Shown here piece after piece: positions 37,901-50,329 of a stretch of 64,000 bases of DNA. The position numbers and the translations under genes are program-made. Under the pieces are notes generated by a model that saw nothing but the letters and a program-made list of their open reading frames with translations, made no database searches and had not been told where the DNA came from. Positions within the stretch are counted from its first letter, which is position 1, and each line of letters begins with the position of its first letter. Source of the stretch: Rachycentron canadum (lineage: Eukaryota > Chordata > Actinopteri > Carangiformes > Rachycentridae). The stretch is taken from positions 8,938,488-9,002,487 of the forward strand of contig CM076659.1 in NCBI GenBank assembly GCA_038496675.1, given 5' to 3'.

Positions 37901-40900
37901 TCGCCTGGACAACCAGGAGAGAAGGTGATGATACTCAAAAGTGCCTCTGCTCTATAAGACTAAACCCTGTCTAAATGCTTCCTTTTTTCCTGAATATCCT
38001 CAAGGGGATGTTTAAGTCAGACAGCAGTCAAACTGATTGTATTGACTGACCAAAGCTGAAAGTCGAAAGCCGAAAGAACAAAACACACACTGAATTGTCA
38101 GGGTACATCTTTTTTTATGAGATCAAATGTAAGATTAACAGGAAATCCCTGCTAGACACATCAATGTGAACCATTTGAACATTGTTGCATCAATCACTCT
38201 AGAAACCATATGTTATGAATATAAAGCCCAGACCCTAGGGAGTCGAAAATACAACCTCTACACTGGTGGACGAGGGGGCTTTGCAGAATGAGCATGAGGG
38301 CCATCATAGAGTTTTTAAATGTGTTCGTGTTTCCTGAGTTTTCTTCTGCCTTTTTCCCCAGTAAGCTCAAACCACAGTTGTCTCTCTTTCCTATTGCTGT
38401 CTTGTCTTTTTCCCCTCAGTTGCATGTTGTCCTTGCTCCTTAGTCTCCCTATCACAGTAAAATCTGAGGAAGAGATGCCAGGAAGAGATGAATCAATGTT
38501 AGTGTTATATGAATCGATAACGTAAATCAAAGCAACCTGAGAACCCAGACAGCATAATGAAACAGATCACACCCTCACAGAGACTCTATGTCTTTAACTG
38601 CTCGCCATCTGTTAGAAACAAAACTTTGCAATCCGGTGAGACAAACCTGGCTGCAGTGCAGGTCACCTGCTCCATTACGTGGAAGCATACTGGCAGTTTA
38701 TACTGCGTGTTACTAGCAACTGCCATGAAGTGTGAACTGACATGAGCCACAAAGACAAAGCACCTGTGAGCTGAAATACGCCAGTACTGATCCAAACAAC
38801 AGAGGAGTGAGGCTGTGATCTGTGAGCATCTGAGCAACATCACACATGATAATGGCTCATTATTTTGAGGTGCAGTGAAGTAATGCATCCTCCCCAGATT
38901 GCTTTACCCCTGTCATATCATCCTACCTTGTAATCAGTGCGACCACAGGACGACCCCCTGCCAGTTGGCTCAAGTGCAGAGCAATTCAAGCAGTTAATGT
39001 CATTTTGAAAATGGTCTCAGCTTGCTGCAAACACGTGTCTGCACCTGGAGTGAATCCTCCTGTGCCATCTGTCCCATTATTAGAGTCTAACTCTCAGTTC
39101 CAGGATGTCTCAATTTCAGCTTTTATTTGTGTTTAGACTGTCTTTAATTCGTGCATTGCATATATTTTGAGTTTTGGCCATACAAAAACACAAAAAGAGA
39201 TATCACAATAGGGAACTGCATTTATAAAGATCAGGTGGATTTGCTGTAATTTCCAGTTACACTTAACACATAAAAGGATTGTGGCTTTAACTGGACTATC
39301 AAAGAGCTCTTTTAAAATCCCATAATTGGACATTTAATCATTGTAATAGTCTAAGGCATGAATGATGAGATGAGTGTCTAGAAGAGGCACTAAAAGTAAT
39401 TATTCACTTACGTGGCAAAACAAGCTGGAAAAACGTGTTATAGCAGAAGTTCAGAAAAGGAAGAAGAATAAATATACCATAATGTATATAAAAAGTAAAA
39501 AAAAAAAAAAAAAAGTAAATATTTTATGGCATCACTAGTGAAATATAGTCAATTTAAATTCAGACAATTCACTATATTCTAGTTTCCTGAATCTCGAGCC
39601 CTAGGAAGAAAAGCAACGTCTCATGTCACTCCAGTGTGGTTCTGGGACATTACATCAACATATCACTGAGAATCATAGTGAACATACATTTCCACTCTAA
39701 TGCAAGTCATGCACATACATAAATACACACGTGAGACTTATAGAAATAATGTTTTACTATGTGTGTGACATGCTGATGTTCATGTAGCTCATGAATATCA
39801 ACATGTCACACTCATATCAAACCAGCACATCTCATCCAAAAGACAACTTGACTAAGGAAATAAAAATACAATGACCCTTCATCTGATAAAATATAAACGT
39901 ATATGAAACATTACAGAGCACCAATGCTCCTCCACAATTCAGACTTCAACTTTAAGATATTCTTTGTAGTGGCCAAGTGAAAACACGTCCCAATTTTCAG
40001 TTTCATCTCTGAAAAACAAGATGTCTCTGATGAACAGGAAGCCACCTCTCTTAAAGTTCAAGAGGATCCTCATCTTGTTGAGAATAAGATTTTCTTTGGA
40101 TACAAACTTACAAACTACAGCATCCTAAATTGCTCCCACATTGTAAGACCACCAATGGGTGGAGCCTCATTTTCCTGGCATAGGCTCTAGAGAATGGAAA
40201 CATGAGATCGCTGCTGAATTAAGTCAGAAGTACATAATTCAAGATCACAAGAGGAAGAAAGACTGTTAGACACTTTGCCAGTATTCACAGTCTGCGATAC
40301 TTGCTCTTGACCACAGTCATTCATCACCTCTGAAGGAGCATCTTATAGCTCCAGTCTGTGCCATTGATCATTGTAGTTTATTACCTCTGCCCAGGAGGTT
40401 AAGTTTTGCCCATGTCTGTTTCCACAGGATTATGCGGGAATTACTGAAACAATTTACACTGAACTTGGTGGAGGGATGGGCCGTGTGCCAGGGAAGACCC
40501 CATAAAAATTTGGGCCAGATTTGGATCATTTACTGTGAATTTAATTTCCTTCTCTGAAGTCTGGTGTTGTTTGACATCGACTTTCACGGCGGTCTGCTTT
40601 CTCTTAGTGCCCCTCTAGTTAACACAGGGGCAGTGGAATGGTGGTTAGCACTGGGTTTGATTCCTGGGCCTGGGGTCTTTCTGTCTGGAGTTTGCATGTT
40701 CTCCCTGTGTTTGCCTGGGTTCCCTCTGACTTCTTTCCACAGTACAAAGATAAGGATGTTTAGGTTAATTGGTGACTCTATATTGCCTGTGCCTGTGCCA
40801 ATGGCGATGGTTTATGTCTCTATATATCGGCCCTGTGATAGACTGGCAACCTGTCCAGAATGCACCCTGCCCTTGTTCAATCTTAGCTGGGATTGGGTCC

Positions 40901-43900
40901 AGCGACCCTGACAGATTGGCGGTGTAGATGATGGATAGCTATGTTGTTGGTATTCATTTTGACAGAAAATAAAGTTCCCAATTGGAGACACACAGCCCAG
41001 CTTTTGGAGTGAACATGTCTGTCTGCGAAAGGTCTTTGAAGAGGCTTTCCTGCAGCCCTGGGAAATCACTGCTTACACTACTTATGCTAGCACCTATCCA
41101 CATTTTATGATTCATGTAAACTGGAGCACCCTAGCATTTGCAGCACAGTCCAACAAAACAGTAAAACTCACTGCAGCATGAAGACAAATAAAGCACAAAC
41201 AACACCAGTTGGCTTCCATGTTTGTGTCTTTGCTGCCAGTCAGTAGCACCCTGAGAACCACGAGTCCCTTCACCACGGTTTATTTAAGGTAGAGCAGAAC
41301 AACTGTGACGGCCAAAGAGTTTTCCTTCGGGTTTTGATACCAATGTAAGGAAACTATCCACTCGTTCACAACAATGTCTTTTTATATACCAAATATTTTT
41401 CAAACTGAGGCCACGATAAAAAAAATCCAAAGCCAGCAATGAACATGTCATATGGTTGTACATTGAACAATGATTTATTTCCTCTCAAGCTTATTAGCAT
41501 ACATTTGAATGCTGGTATGCAAAATTGGAAAAAAAAACAAAAAAAACAAATGATGCAATGTCCCACCTTATTCCAAAAATCTGACTTTTTTTTTTTATTC
41601 TGAATTTGTGAAAATACAGTGATGCAACATTCCCATAAAGTTTTGGCAACATTCGACAAACACTTAACATTTAGTTGTAGGTCAACCAGTGCAGTTTTTC
41701 AAATGGCAGAATGACAGTGAAACAAGTCATTCTCTCAAGTTTCAGTCCAAAAAGTTGTTAAATTCAATTCCTATCCTAGAAAAGCAAGACCACTGCTGAC
41801 TAATATCAAGCACAGGCTACATATTTGTGACCATGTGGACTCGGCCAGTGGTTCTTTGATGCACTTCTGGATTTTAAATGTTTTGCTTGCTACATGTAAG
41901 CATGGATGATGTCAGATGAGTGGCACATCTAATTAATTTAAATCTTTCTCAGGGCACTATGGGAGTCCCAGGAACAGCAGGGTTACCAGGAAAAACTGGC
42001 CAAGTGGTAAGAGTGAAGGCAACCCTCAAAACTAAAACAACAATCTCTTAACATGACACAACAAATAGAACAACTTTAACTTGGATGTCATGATATTTCC
42101 AGGGAGAAAAGGGAAGCGTGGGACCTCCTGGGCCACCTGGCTATCCAGGAAAACCTGTATGTATAAAAGCATTCAGAATCACATCCAGAGCTCTTGTGCT
42201 GAAAATAATTCTGTGTAAAATCCTTCTCTCTTATTTCAGGGGCCATCTGGCAGAGATGGAAAGGATGGATTTCCGGGGGGACCTGGTCAAAAGGTCTGGT
42301 GTTTTGACAGCACGGCATAACTACATTGGAAAGCTCATTTAGGGATTAGGAGCATAATAGAAGCACAAGACTGGCTGAGAGTGCACTCTCTCAAGACTTA
42401 ACTGTTCCCAAAAGTTGTGCTGTTGATGTTTGGCAACCATGGAAATTGAGTCATTCAGTGCTGGTGTCCCCTTTTGTCTTTTTACAAGCACTATTTGACA
42501 ATTTTGGTAAACTTCAAGGGTGTTTGTAGATGTCTCTCAAATAAATCCAACATGGCATGGAGGACGTATAACACAATGTGTCAAAATATGGACCCAGAAT
42601 AAGGACTAACTAGAAGTTGGGATGAAAATGAAATATATTAATATATGTTATATATGTTATATAATATATGTTTTCATTTCTCCTATGTATTAAGGGTGAA
42701 GCTGGGGCCAATGGCATTCCTGGTGCTGATGGAAGGGAAGGCCATCCTGTGAGTCATACACACAGATATTACTCAGTGTACTTTTTTGGTGTTTTGTTGG
42801 TTGCTTGTGCTGTTAGTATTCTTATACATTTTACTACTTGGACTAGGATTTCATGCACAATTTGATGCAAATTGTGCATAAATGAAATATGAAATTGACC
42901 GTCATTCTGTGTTCATGTTTAAACTGTTTACCACAGCATTTTAAAACAAGACAAAGGAGGACTTAAAGTGTGTGGTCCTTTTACATTAGGGTTCACTACG
43001 TTTGTCACAGACAAATGCAATAAAAATGTTGCTGACATAACAGAATTGTAAAAGAGATGCATAATGTTTTTTACCATAGCAAGATTGCATGTTACCATAT
43101 TGTCAGCAGTATGGAGAGTCCCCCAAACAGCCAGTAAATTAGGGGTATTTCCCCTGTAGTTCATCCCAGGATAACCCTGTTATGTAACACGCAGGCTCGA
43201 GCTATAATCTAAGGCAGTGAAAGTAACTCATCGAGGGAATGCTGTGGTGCTCTGGCAAATCTGTTTTAGGAAGAAAGTGTTTCAACTGGGCAGCCACCCC
43301 ACTGATCATGATTATAAGTGTCGTCCAAAAGTTTGAGATGGGGCTACAAAAGATGAGTCAGTTGCTCCACAAGGCTGTAAGCCATTTTTCCCCACCAGAA
43401 CAATAGAGTTAGCGATGTATCCAGGGAGACAGGATTAGTACTGTACTTCCTCAAGTTAAAACAAGATGAAGTTAGCAGTTGAGTGTGGGCCCCAACACAG
43501 GGATTTCTTCACCTATAGGTTGACTATGAGTGTCTGGGTGGTTCTATCTATATTTCTGTCTCTCTGCCTGTCTAATTCATTCACTATGCACATATGTTTC
43601 TCAAACATTTGTGTGAGGCAACCACTAAGCATCTGCAAGCATTTATCTCAGAAGAAAATAACTAAAACAAAAAAAAAACCCAAAGAGGGTTTCCAAGGCA
43701 CTTTTGCTGCGTATGTTGAACCGAATAAACTTTCATTGTATTAAACCATTTATTTATAAATTAGTATCTGCTGTCACACTTTTTTCCTCAAATACAATTC
43801 AAATAGCAACTACGTTTTGTCTTATTGCATCCATCAGTAAACAAAGCATGTATACGGCCCACTTGCAACACGTTTGCCTCATCCAGGGATCATCCAGTTG

Positions 43901-46900
43901 ACACGTTGATTATATTTTAGACGTTGATCTACTCATGCACAGGGTGAAAAGGGTGATAATGAAATGATATGTGATTATTTTTTACAAAATATAATTGGGG
44001 AGTGAAAACATATTGGCTGAGGTTTTCCTGGTGCACCAGGACCATTTTGGTCAGTTGCTTTTATTGTGCAATTGGCTTCAGTAGTTATTGACACAATGAA
44101 GTAATTATTTCAGAACTGTGAAAGGAAGTAAACTGGAACGTGTGTTTAGTACCAGTTTAGAAACATTACTCAGAACTGAACTGACAAAAATAAAGTTGAC
44201 AAACAATTACATGTGATGTTGTTTTAAATGTCCTGGTCAGCATTTTTTTTTTTGAAAAAATCCTTGTTTCCTTGCTCTCAGGGTTTACCTGGTTTACCAG
44301 GAACTGCAGGCCTGGATGGACAAAAGGTAACAAGTTCCCAACAGATTTTCAAAAGAAGCTGATCAATGATTTTACTCATCTTTTGTGGAAACATTTGACT
44401 AACATGATTCTCATTTAAGGGAGAAGTGGGTTTGCCTGGACCAAGGGGCTTCACAGGGTCGACTGGACCGCCTGTAAGTTAACAGCTGTTGGACTGTTTG
44501 TGCACATGTTCAGTCTACATCAGTGTTAATATTAAATCTTAGGAGTGTCTGCACTCTCCTGCAGGGTGAGATGGGTTTACCTGGTGCACCTGGTTTAAAA
44601 GGACAAATTGGACCTAAGGTAATCATTTATTTCCTGTTAGAAAATTCCCTTTGAGCCTCTTCAAACTGCTGTATTGTTAATGATGCAAAGCTACAGTGAA
44701 CCGCACAAAAATAATGACTGACTTTCATCTTACCAGCAGACATCAAAAAGATTTTATACAGTCTTTAAAAGGGATAAAGTGTTCACTAAATATAATGGGA
44801 ACTTATCCCTCTCTACATCCCTGGGGCTGTACGCACACTGGCTCAAACTGTGACCTAGAAAATCCAACATCAGCAGATCAGCAAGCTGCAGGCCAAGCCA
44901 TGTTATGATTTAAATTGACTCTAAGCGGAGTGTAGTACAGTCGACCAGTTGCCAACCCCTATGTCGTCCAGCCTGTTTATTGCAATACACAGTGTCATTA
45001 GCTTGGATAAATCTTTGAAGCCCTCTTAAAATGCATAGAAAGCTGCTTGGGTCAGCAGCATTACATGTTTTGTTTGGTCACTGTTTTTCTAAAATACGAT
45101 TTAGAACAAGTAACGACCTCTTGGCCACACCGGCAGTGCTAAATTAAGCGATGATCCGATCTTACTGCTTTCGTCAGTGGAATTTTAGTGGAAATATAAG
45201 CAGTCTGGGCTTGTCTGGTCTGGACGTTCTGTCTCCTAATCACTTTTCATTAGCTGATCTGCCTTTAACAAGCCAGTGTGTATTGGTAAATGGCACACAA
45301 GTGAAAACCTAGTTTATGGACAGGCAGGCAAGACTTTGATTTTATGGCTGAGATTCAGACTGCAATTACGAGGGCTTGTTCAACTGGAAAAGAAAGCATT
45401 CGACCAGACACAATTAAATATCAAACTGCCATATCCCCAAACCTCATGAAGGTATACTTAAATTACTGCATGCAACAAGGAAAATGAATTAAGATAAGCA
45501 AGTGAAAATACCAACTGCACTGCAGTCAGCGATTTGGTGCACTGGATGCATTGTATGTTTTCTGTAACATAAGACATGTTTTATTTCTCAATCAAGGGGA
45601 ATAAGGGTGAGAATGGAAGTCCAGGAATACGAGGAACACCGGGGCCTGTGGTATGTTTCCATTTAAAGAATCTAATATGAACCAGGTGGATTTATCTCTG
45701 ACTTCAGATGCTAACAAAATGTATTTAATCAATAAAAGTGTGAGTGAATAAACACATATTTATCGACAATGTAACAAAATATCTTTTATATCATGTCACT
45801 GTAGAAACAAAAAGTGTGTTCTTGTTTTTAATGACAAACAAATGCTTTTAAAGGGAAGTCCAGGGGAACCAGGAAGTGCAGGCCAGCCAGGGCACCCGGG
45901 CATGCCAGGCCTGAAGGGCAGCAAGGTAATTCTCCTGTGTTGAAACTTTCTCAGATACTATATGTAATTTCTAGTGATAACAGGCCAGGGTTAACCCAGT
46001 CTGGTCAAACAGAAAACTTACAGTGTTTCCACTGATATCTTATTTAAAACATTAGTTTGTCTGAAATTGCAGTTGTAACAATGACTCAACTTCCATATGA
46101 GCTCATTTTTCTGTAATAACTATTAATAATGGCTTTTTTTTATGTTGAGACATTAACAAAAGTATGTATGTATGTTTTCCTGCTGCAATACATCTATAAA
46201 ATTATAAACCATATATTATTTTTTTAACCAGGGACAAAGGGGAAATCCAGGAGAAAGAGGAGAGATGGTAAGAGACACAATAACGCTGCTGTCAAGCCTT
46301 AATTGGTCACAGAAGCAGATCAATGATCCTATTGCCCTCTGTGATGCTATTCTAAAATAATCACTCATACTGAGAGGTGGAGAGTGCCACTTATTGTTAT
46401 TACTGGGGTTTCAAATTGAATCATTTTTGTAAGCTTCTATTAAGCTATGTCTGTAATCATTTAATATTAAAAACAATAGACTCCAGTGGAAATAAAACTT
46501 GATTTATCACATAGTGGGTTTGGAAAACTATCTTGTGTCAGCTATACTTTGTCTTTTGGACATGCAACTGGATGTGAGCTGTGAGCTCCATGATGGATTT
46601 CTCCATTACACTATACTGGATCAATTTTGTGTCAACAAAATCAACTCTGGAATACAACAAGGACGCGCAATCATATTTATGTAATCATATCTAATGGGTG
46701 TTAATGTGTTATATTTAAACAACATTAACATCCATAGATACCTCTGTAAATACACGTCTATCATCACAAGTGGCTTATTTTAATCTTCAGCACAGCACTC
46801 TATGCTGCTCATACAGTGTAGACTGAAATGAATGAAACATTGATTTCATGTATTTGTGTGTAATGATTTTCTCATTAGGGATTGACAGGTGAAAAAGGAG

Positions 46901-49150
46901 AACCTGGGCGGACAGGAGATCACGTGAGTTTCTTTTGATCAGCTTTGTTGTGAAATGACTTATGACCAAACAAATTTGGACGCAAGGAGCAAAAACAACT
47001 AACGAAAAAAGATATTTCTTTTGATCAGATATTTCTCCTTTTCTTTAACAATGTGCAATTTTCTAGTTTATGAAACTTTATGTCTCATGGTCCAAAGTAC
47101 TGAGTGAAGTGAGATGAACTGATGAACTGAACTTTGGCAATATATACTAATATAATATATTCATTACCTCCACCAGGGATATGATCTGTCTATTTGTCTC
47201 TTGAATAGCAGTATAATAGATTTTAATGGAATTCGTTGGAAAAGTAAGTCATGAGCCAGAGAAGAAATTGTTTATAAGAGTCTCGAGGGTCAATAGTGCC
47301 ACCACGTGGCCAATTACAAAGCAATTTAAAAATAATTTTTTTACTTGAAAGTCCTGAGCTATGAATTTTAAAGGCTAAATTCTTGTTTTTACTTGATTCC
47401 TTGGTTCATTTTTACATATCCACTTTATGTCACGCTTTCTGTGACTTACGTATATGTTGATTTTCTTCCATTTTAAAGGCAAACCTTTTAGTCTCTTCTA
47501 TGGATTTTACCATAGAAGCTGTCTCTTCACTAAATTTGGTGTTATATCATTTGTATTTGATGCGCTACACTCCTATAAGATACTGCCAAGTTCTTAGAGG
47601 CTTATCTGGCTTATCTTAAGTCATTCATCATTCTTAGATGTGCTGTGGAACAACCTCCCATTTCAAAATGATCCTGCAGAAATTGGATGATGTTTAGCTT
47701 ATAGGCGGTGCTACAGCAATATGATGACTTTACCTGGTCATAACTCGACAGTTATAATCCTGCCTTCTTACAAATTGTGCCAAATATTTCCATTATTTCA
47801 TTACTATCCTAAAATTACCATGAAAGATCTAAATGCTGATTTTTCATAATTTAAATTCTTTGTCATTACTTTCTGTTGTAGTTTTCAATGACTTTTCCTG
47901 ACTTTGATTGACAGGGCACCATTGGTCCAGTAGGACTAAAAGGAGAGGTATGTTAAGATGAATACATTAATAACTTTACCTCTGTTTAATCTGAATTATC
48001 ATATGTATTACTAACACTGGGCTTGTATTTTTGCCAGAAAGGGACAGCAGGGGATCCGGGGCAGAGAGGTCAAGAGGGTCAAGCCGGACGGCCTGGACAG
48101 CCCGGTCAGTCAGGCCCACCTGGCCCCCGAGGGCTACAGGGGGGCACTGGTCCACCTGGGCCACCTGGACCCGAAGGAAGATCTGTATGTGTGATACACA
48201 TTGTGTTAACAATGCTACTGCTGATAATGTTATGTTTGAGATAAACTGGCATAATTGCATAGACATTCACTGGAGAATCATGTGATCCATTACTTTATTT
48301 CAGGCAAGTGAAATGTCAGACAATCACATTCGACAAATTTGCAGAGACATTCTTCAGAGTGAGTATCATCAGACATCGACTTATGATATGTTTCTATGTG
48401 TTTTCAACACACACATCTGAAATCTTGTCATTGTCGATCATTCTAGCTGAGCTGCCTTTATTGTTACTGAGCAACCAGCAGAGTAGCTGCACCAGGTGCC
48501 ACAGCCGAGCTGGATCTCCTGGTCTTCCAGGTCCAGCTGGGCCCCAGGGCCTCAGGGGTCTCCCTGGACTCAGTGGCTCAAGGGGACAGCCAGGCCACCC
48601 AGGTCGGCCAGGGCATCCTGGTATGAACGGGCTCAAAGGTAAAACCAGTGTCAAGTCAATTGCATGTTATTGAAAGTATGTAGCAGGATGGTTTAACAAG
48701 GACGCTTGTGTTTGCAGGAGAACCAGGTTTCAAAGGTGATAAGGGGAGCCCTGGTCGAACCATGATTGGTGACCAAGGGCCACCGGGGCTTCCAGGTAAA
48801 TTATGTGACTGTTTGTTCATTGTTCCTTTTTACTAATAATTCAATTTATGAATCAGCTGGAAACCATGTGGAAGCAGTTTGATATAATAAAAATTCTGAT
48901 ATTTAATGTCAACTTTTACTACCTTTTGAAGTGATCATGATTTAGTACTTTTATCTCCTCAGGTCCAATGGGTCCCCAGGGGTACAGTAAACCCGGCGCT
49001 CCAGGTAAGCCTGGACCTCCTGGTGTAAACGGAGCAGAGGGTAAAAGTGGTAATCCTGGCATCCCTGGCCAGCCTGGGGTGTGTGATCCATCCATGTGCT
49101 ATGGTAGCATGATGAGGCGGGATCCTTACATTAAAGGGCCAAACTATTGA
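31097..49150 (+). CDS. col21a1: collagen type XXI alpha 1 chain, 960 aa
   Basis: A complete coding gene: 28 exons join in frame to 961 codons including the stop (human about 957 aa). Order: signal peptide (1 to about 28), VWA domain (about 40-215), TSPN domain (about 221-435), Cys-rich hinge, COL2 (455-790), NC2 (791-830), COL1 (831-937) and NC1 (938-960). The VWA-TSPN-collagen plan is that of COL21A1. The C-terminus (VCDPSMCYGSMMRRDPYIKGPNY region) is nearly the human one as I recall it. The product is a secreted FACIT collagen of vessel and connective-tissue matrix; its function in detail is poorly known. The start ATG (31097) was chosen because it gives a hydrophobic leader (CFMLLHLFSA). 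The acceptor at 31060-31065 precedes it. It lies between a FACIT paralogue and bmp5, all on one strand. Paralogue col22a1 is less likely because of the short collagen region. Confidence 0.96.
32132..34965 (+). CDS. col21a1: col21a1 exons 3-6: TSPN domain
   Basis: Exons are 32132-32297, 32378-32606, 33297-33470 and 34888-34965. The domain runs from TVCPARISV through GFDILLHL, LFPDGLPPSYVF and WDLWRV. It continues through KLFDEKWHQLRLLV and GKTQIGKY to IYCDPEQNNRETACEIPG. The last phrase is identical to human COL21A1 in my memory. The acceptor of exon 5 (GACAAAAG) is weak, but the frame and protein match require it. Confidence 0.94.
35828..48184 (+). CDS. col21a1: col21a1 exons 7-24: hinge and COL2 triple helix
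   Basis: Exons are 35828-35911, 37076-37138, 37569-37622, 37716-37769, 37871-37924, 41953-42006, 42103-42156, 42240-42293, 42695-42748, 44282-44326, 44420-44473, 44565-44618, 45597-45650, 45854-45925, 46232-46267, 46879-46923, 47915-47947 and 48038-48184. The hinge holds CVC (450-452). COL2 is 336 residues of unbroken Gly-X-Y. Exon 11 and exon 14 have weak donors (GTGATG and GTCTGG) that are nevertheless required by the frame. Confidence 0.94.
35912..37075. other. col21a1 intron 7
   Basis: AT-rich intron of 1.2 kb with no exon or repeat recognised. Confidence 0.5.
40381..40530 (+). repeat. degenerate fish interspersed repeat
   Basis: Contains the phrases TTACCTCTGCCCAGGAGGTT, CTTGGTGGAGGGATGGGCC and TTTGGGCCAGATTTGGATCA. 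These match, with decay, a repeat abundant in teleost genomes as I recall it. No family name is assigned. A shorter, more doubtful copy may lie at about 47164-47220. Confidence 0.5.
40627..40936 (+). mobile_element. tRNA-derived SINE-like element
   Basis: The head has a degenerate RNA polymerase III promoter (GGTGGTTAGCACTG, then GGTTTGATTCC as a B-box-like motif). The body has phrases typical of a widespread teleost SINE-like repeat (GTTTGCATGTTCTCCC, GGTTAATTGGTGACTC, GACTGGCAACCTGTCCAG). It ends in GATGATGGAT. A short stretch appears to be deleted between the A and B boxes, so the copy is probably dead. Confidence 0.75.
42749..44281. other. col21a1 intron 15
   Basis: An intron of 1.5 kb. 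It contains one collagen-like relic (43943-44047, separate entry) and no other recognisable element. Confidence 0.5.
43943..44047 (+). pseudogene. possible relic collagen exon in col21a1 intron 15
   Basis: After an acceptor-like CATGCACAG the sequence reads GEKGDN in the usual phase. The frame then decays to stops, and 44021-44047 reads GFPGAPGPF. No donor follows. COL2 is complete without it. It could be the remains of a duplicated or lost Gly-X-Y exon, or chance. Confidence 0.3.
44619..45596. other. col21a1 intron 18
   Basis: AT-rich intron of about 1 kb with nothing recognisable. Confidence 0.5.
46924..47914. other. col21a1 intron 22
   Basis: An intron of 1 kb. The part from 47164 to about 47800 has the patchy look of an old interspersed repeat (start CATTACCTCCACCAGGGATATG), but no firm family call is possible. 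Confidence 0.4.
48304..49150 (+). CDS. col21a1: col21a1 exons 25-28: NC2, COL1 and NC1
   Basis: Exons are 48304-48358, 48447-48638, 48718-48795 and 48963-49150 (stop TGA). NC2 reads SDNHIRQICRDILQ and, after an intron, TELPLLLL and CTRCHSRA. Its cysteines at 803, 823 and 826 should link the three chains. COL1 has the two usual FACIT imperfections (GRTMIGDQG and GYSKPG). NC1 has the paired cysteines CDPSMC. Confidence 0.94.
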
Positions 49151-50310
49151 TGTAACGCAAGCGCCACTGCAGGCACCAGTCTAGAGCTGATGTGGAACAA
49201 ACAGCCATTCTCAGGAAGATCTCATCTTTACAGTTCTCTCTGTCGTGGAAACAAAACAGACCTCTTCTAACACCTTGTACATGATCTCAGACACTCAACA
49301 GAACTAGATCCTATCACATTTTCTCTATCGATATTCTTTATTACATTATTCATACGTCTTTGAACATGCTTTGAGGTTTTAATGGCGAGAGAATTAGTAA
49401 TTGGCTCTGTCTATACCTCTACTCTGATCATCTTGAACTCATGTCTGGGTCTCCCTCTGGGCAGTACAGATGGTACATTTTGCCACATTGCCCCCTGGTG
49501 TTGCTTTGTTGCATGTAGCTGTCTAAATTTTTACAACACATTGAGTGGGTGCTATATGTCACATTTAAAAAAAACAACAAAAAAAAACACACTTTCTATA
49601 ATGTTTAATTTCAATGTTCAGTGGTTTCACCATACATGATGTTGGAAATTGGCATGTGTCAGCATAAAACTGTGAGTTTGATTTCCTGTAGCTGATTATG
49701 AGCTGCTGTAAGCCTGTGTTCCTATAAATCATCTAGTTTGACTGTTAAGCACTTAACTCTTTATGAAAACCTTTTACATCAGTGTATCATCCATCATAAG
49801 ATAAATTAACCCACCCCCACAACCCCCAATTTATTAACAATATGACTTCATTCATGTGTTGTTTTATTAAAATTAAGAAGAAAAATCATCTAAGAACATG
49901 CTGACATTTTAGTTTGAAATTTTGTCATTTATGTTCACGAAGCTTACCTTTCATTACTGTAGCAGGTATTTTATTGTTATTTATAAAAGAGTCATAGCTG
50001 TGTCTTTCAGCAGTGTCATGTCTTAAGCATCATTTGTAATTTTATTTTGTGACTTTTGTATGAAACACTCTTTCTTTCTCTCTTTCTTTCTTTTTTTGTT
50101 TGTTTGTTTCATGTTTTCTACTAGAATTAAAACATCTTACTGATTTGTGGACTTACTTTCTTCCCCTGCTTTTTGTTTTAAGTTTCAGGTTTATTTCAGG
50201 ACTCACATCACCAACCTCATCTCTTCCGCCTGGAAATTTTGGGGTGTGGTGCAAGATGTTTCCATTTTGACTGCAGCATCAAAAAGAATAAAGTGTGATG
50301 GCTGTGGAAC
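49151..50310 (+). other. col21a1: col21a1 3' UTR with poly(A) signal
   Basis: AT-rich trailer. The best signal is AATAAA at 50287-50292, followed by a GT-rich stretch as expected downstream of a cleavage site. An A-run and G-run (50311-50329) come next. Earlier ATTAAA variants exist, so a shorter form is possible. Confidence 0.45.
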
Positions 50311-50329
50311 AAAAAAAAAAAGGGGGGGG

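Larger units (their letters stand above)
37925..41952. other. largest col21a1 intron (intron 11) with repeats
   Basis: The intron is 4 kb. No exon is missing, since COL2 is complete. It has an A-run near 39499-39516 and two interspersed repeats at about 40.4-40.9 kb (separate entries). Several A/T runs lie at 41530-41600. Otherwise nothing was recognised. Confidence 0.5.

Noticed and set aside
37925..41952. Possible missed collagen exons in the 4-kb col21a1 intron
   Set aside because: No Gly-X-Y coding stretch was seen, and COL2 already has 112 triplets, equal to the neighbour gene.
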